From CAWCXF01 sp963799455 (GTDB taxonomy: Bacteria > Pseudomonadota > Alphaproteobacteria > Rhodobacterales > Rhodobacteraceae): a stretch of 64,000 nt of DNA. Within the stretch, counting starts at the first letter, position 1. Every line of letters starts with the position of its first letter. The position numbers and the translations under genes are program-made. The DNA is taken from NCBI GenBank assembly GCA_963799455.1, contig CAWCXF010000007.1:1612001-1676000 (forward strand). The letters are read 5' to 3'. Under the pieces are notes generated by a model. It was not told where the DNA came from, made no database searches, and saw only the letters and a program-made list of their open reading frames with translations. This document shows, in pieces, positions 63,826 through 64,000 of this stretch.

Positions 63826-64000
63826 TCAGCCCTCGGGCGCGACCTCGACGCGGTGGTCGCGGCCCTCCCAGCCGTCCTCGTGTCGCCGGGTGAAGACGAT
63901 CGCGCCGCGCTCGAGCGGCCCGAGCGCCGCGCCCCAGAGGCCGAAGGGGCGCGGCTCGGCCGCGCGGTCCTCGACCGAGCGCCAGCCGTCGAGGCTCAGA
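63826..64000 (-). CDS. Partial CDS, C-terminal end of an unidentified protein
   Basis: The last ~57 residues of a gene that continues past the window: LSLDGWRSVEDRAAEPRPFG, then LWGAALGPLERGAIVFTRRH and EDGWEGRDHRVEVAPEG. Balanced composition and the TGA at 63826-63828 suggest a real gene. The family is not recognised. Confidence 0.55.
   Translation of the reverse strand, partial: LSLDGWRSVEDRAAEPRPFGLWGAALGPLERGAIVFTRRHEDGWEGRDHRVEVAPEG

Overview
The window comes from a very GC-rich bacterial chromosome (GC clearly above 70% by eye, not counted). It is most likely an alphaproteobacterium of the Rhodobacterales type. The main reasons are the cioAB-like bd oxidase with its tiny DUF2474 partner, a LuxI/LuxR acyl-homoserine-lactone module, a PotABCD-type importer, IS5/IS903-type insertion sequences, and heavy use of GTG/TTG starts with 4-base stop/start overlaps. 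No rRNA, tRNA or CRISPR array was seen.

Layout. 0.2-2.8 kb: cydA-cydB-DUF2474, a cyanide-insensitive type quinol oxidase. 2.9-6.0 kb: an ornithine-cyclodeaminase-family gene split by an in-frame TGA, a histidine/aromatic ammonia-lyase homologue without the Ser of its cofactor triad, and a TRAP-transporter relic. 6.2-7.2 kb: an SDR with a 24-bp repeat array at its 3' end. 7.5-11.2 kb: a tightly overlapping four-gene set (GT2 glycosyltransferase, acyl-CoA-dehydrogenase-like protein, PIG-L deacetylase, NodS-like methyltransferase), a good candidate for an undescribed small pathway. 11.6-14.9 kb: a 1082-residue beta-helix/LamG-like protein. 15.4-17.8 kb: an FAD oxidoreductase with a low-complexity insertion, then a sulfotransferase cut by an insertion sequence.

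17.8-33.6 kb is bracketed by IS903-type elements: one copy (17766-19873) carries a second one nested in it with a 9-bp target duplication, and an identical third copy lies at 32509-33557. Between them are a decayed MbcA/RES toxin-antitoxin pair, a quorum-sensing operon (XRE regulator, LuxR, LuxI), a decayed agmatinase, quinone oxidoreductase, Ohr, a ThDP enzyme with an acyl-CoA ligase, and an HdeA-like periplasmic protein. 33.6-42.4 kb holds a CAP-domain protein and one cyclase-family hydrolase in a field of decayed mobile elements (two IS110-type, one serine resolvase, one IS3-type) and an M20 peptidase fragment. 42.5-47.3 kb: a polyamine-type ABC importer. 47.9-49.4 kb: relics of a response regulator, a tyrosine recombinase and an IS256-type transposase.

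49.5-62.6 kb: a minus-strand run of nine genes, nearly all overlapping by 4 bases, that can make ADP-D-glycero-D-manno-heptose (GmhA domain fused to a GT4 glycosyltransferase, GmhB, HldE) and transfer sugars (several GT9 heptosyltransferase-like proteins, one a double GT9 fusion, plus a further glycosyltransferase). No HldD epimerase is in the window. An MscS channel and a partial gene end the window. A recurring theme is short in-frame tandem repeats and Ala/Pro-rich linkers inside otherwise conserved genes, with similar repeats in decayed transposases.
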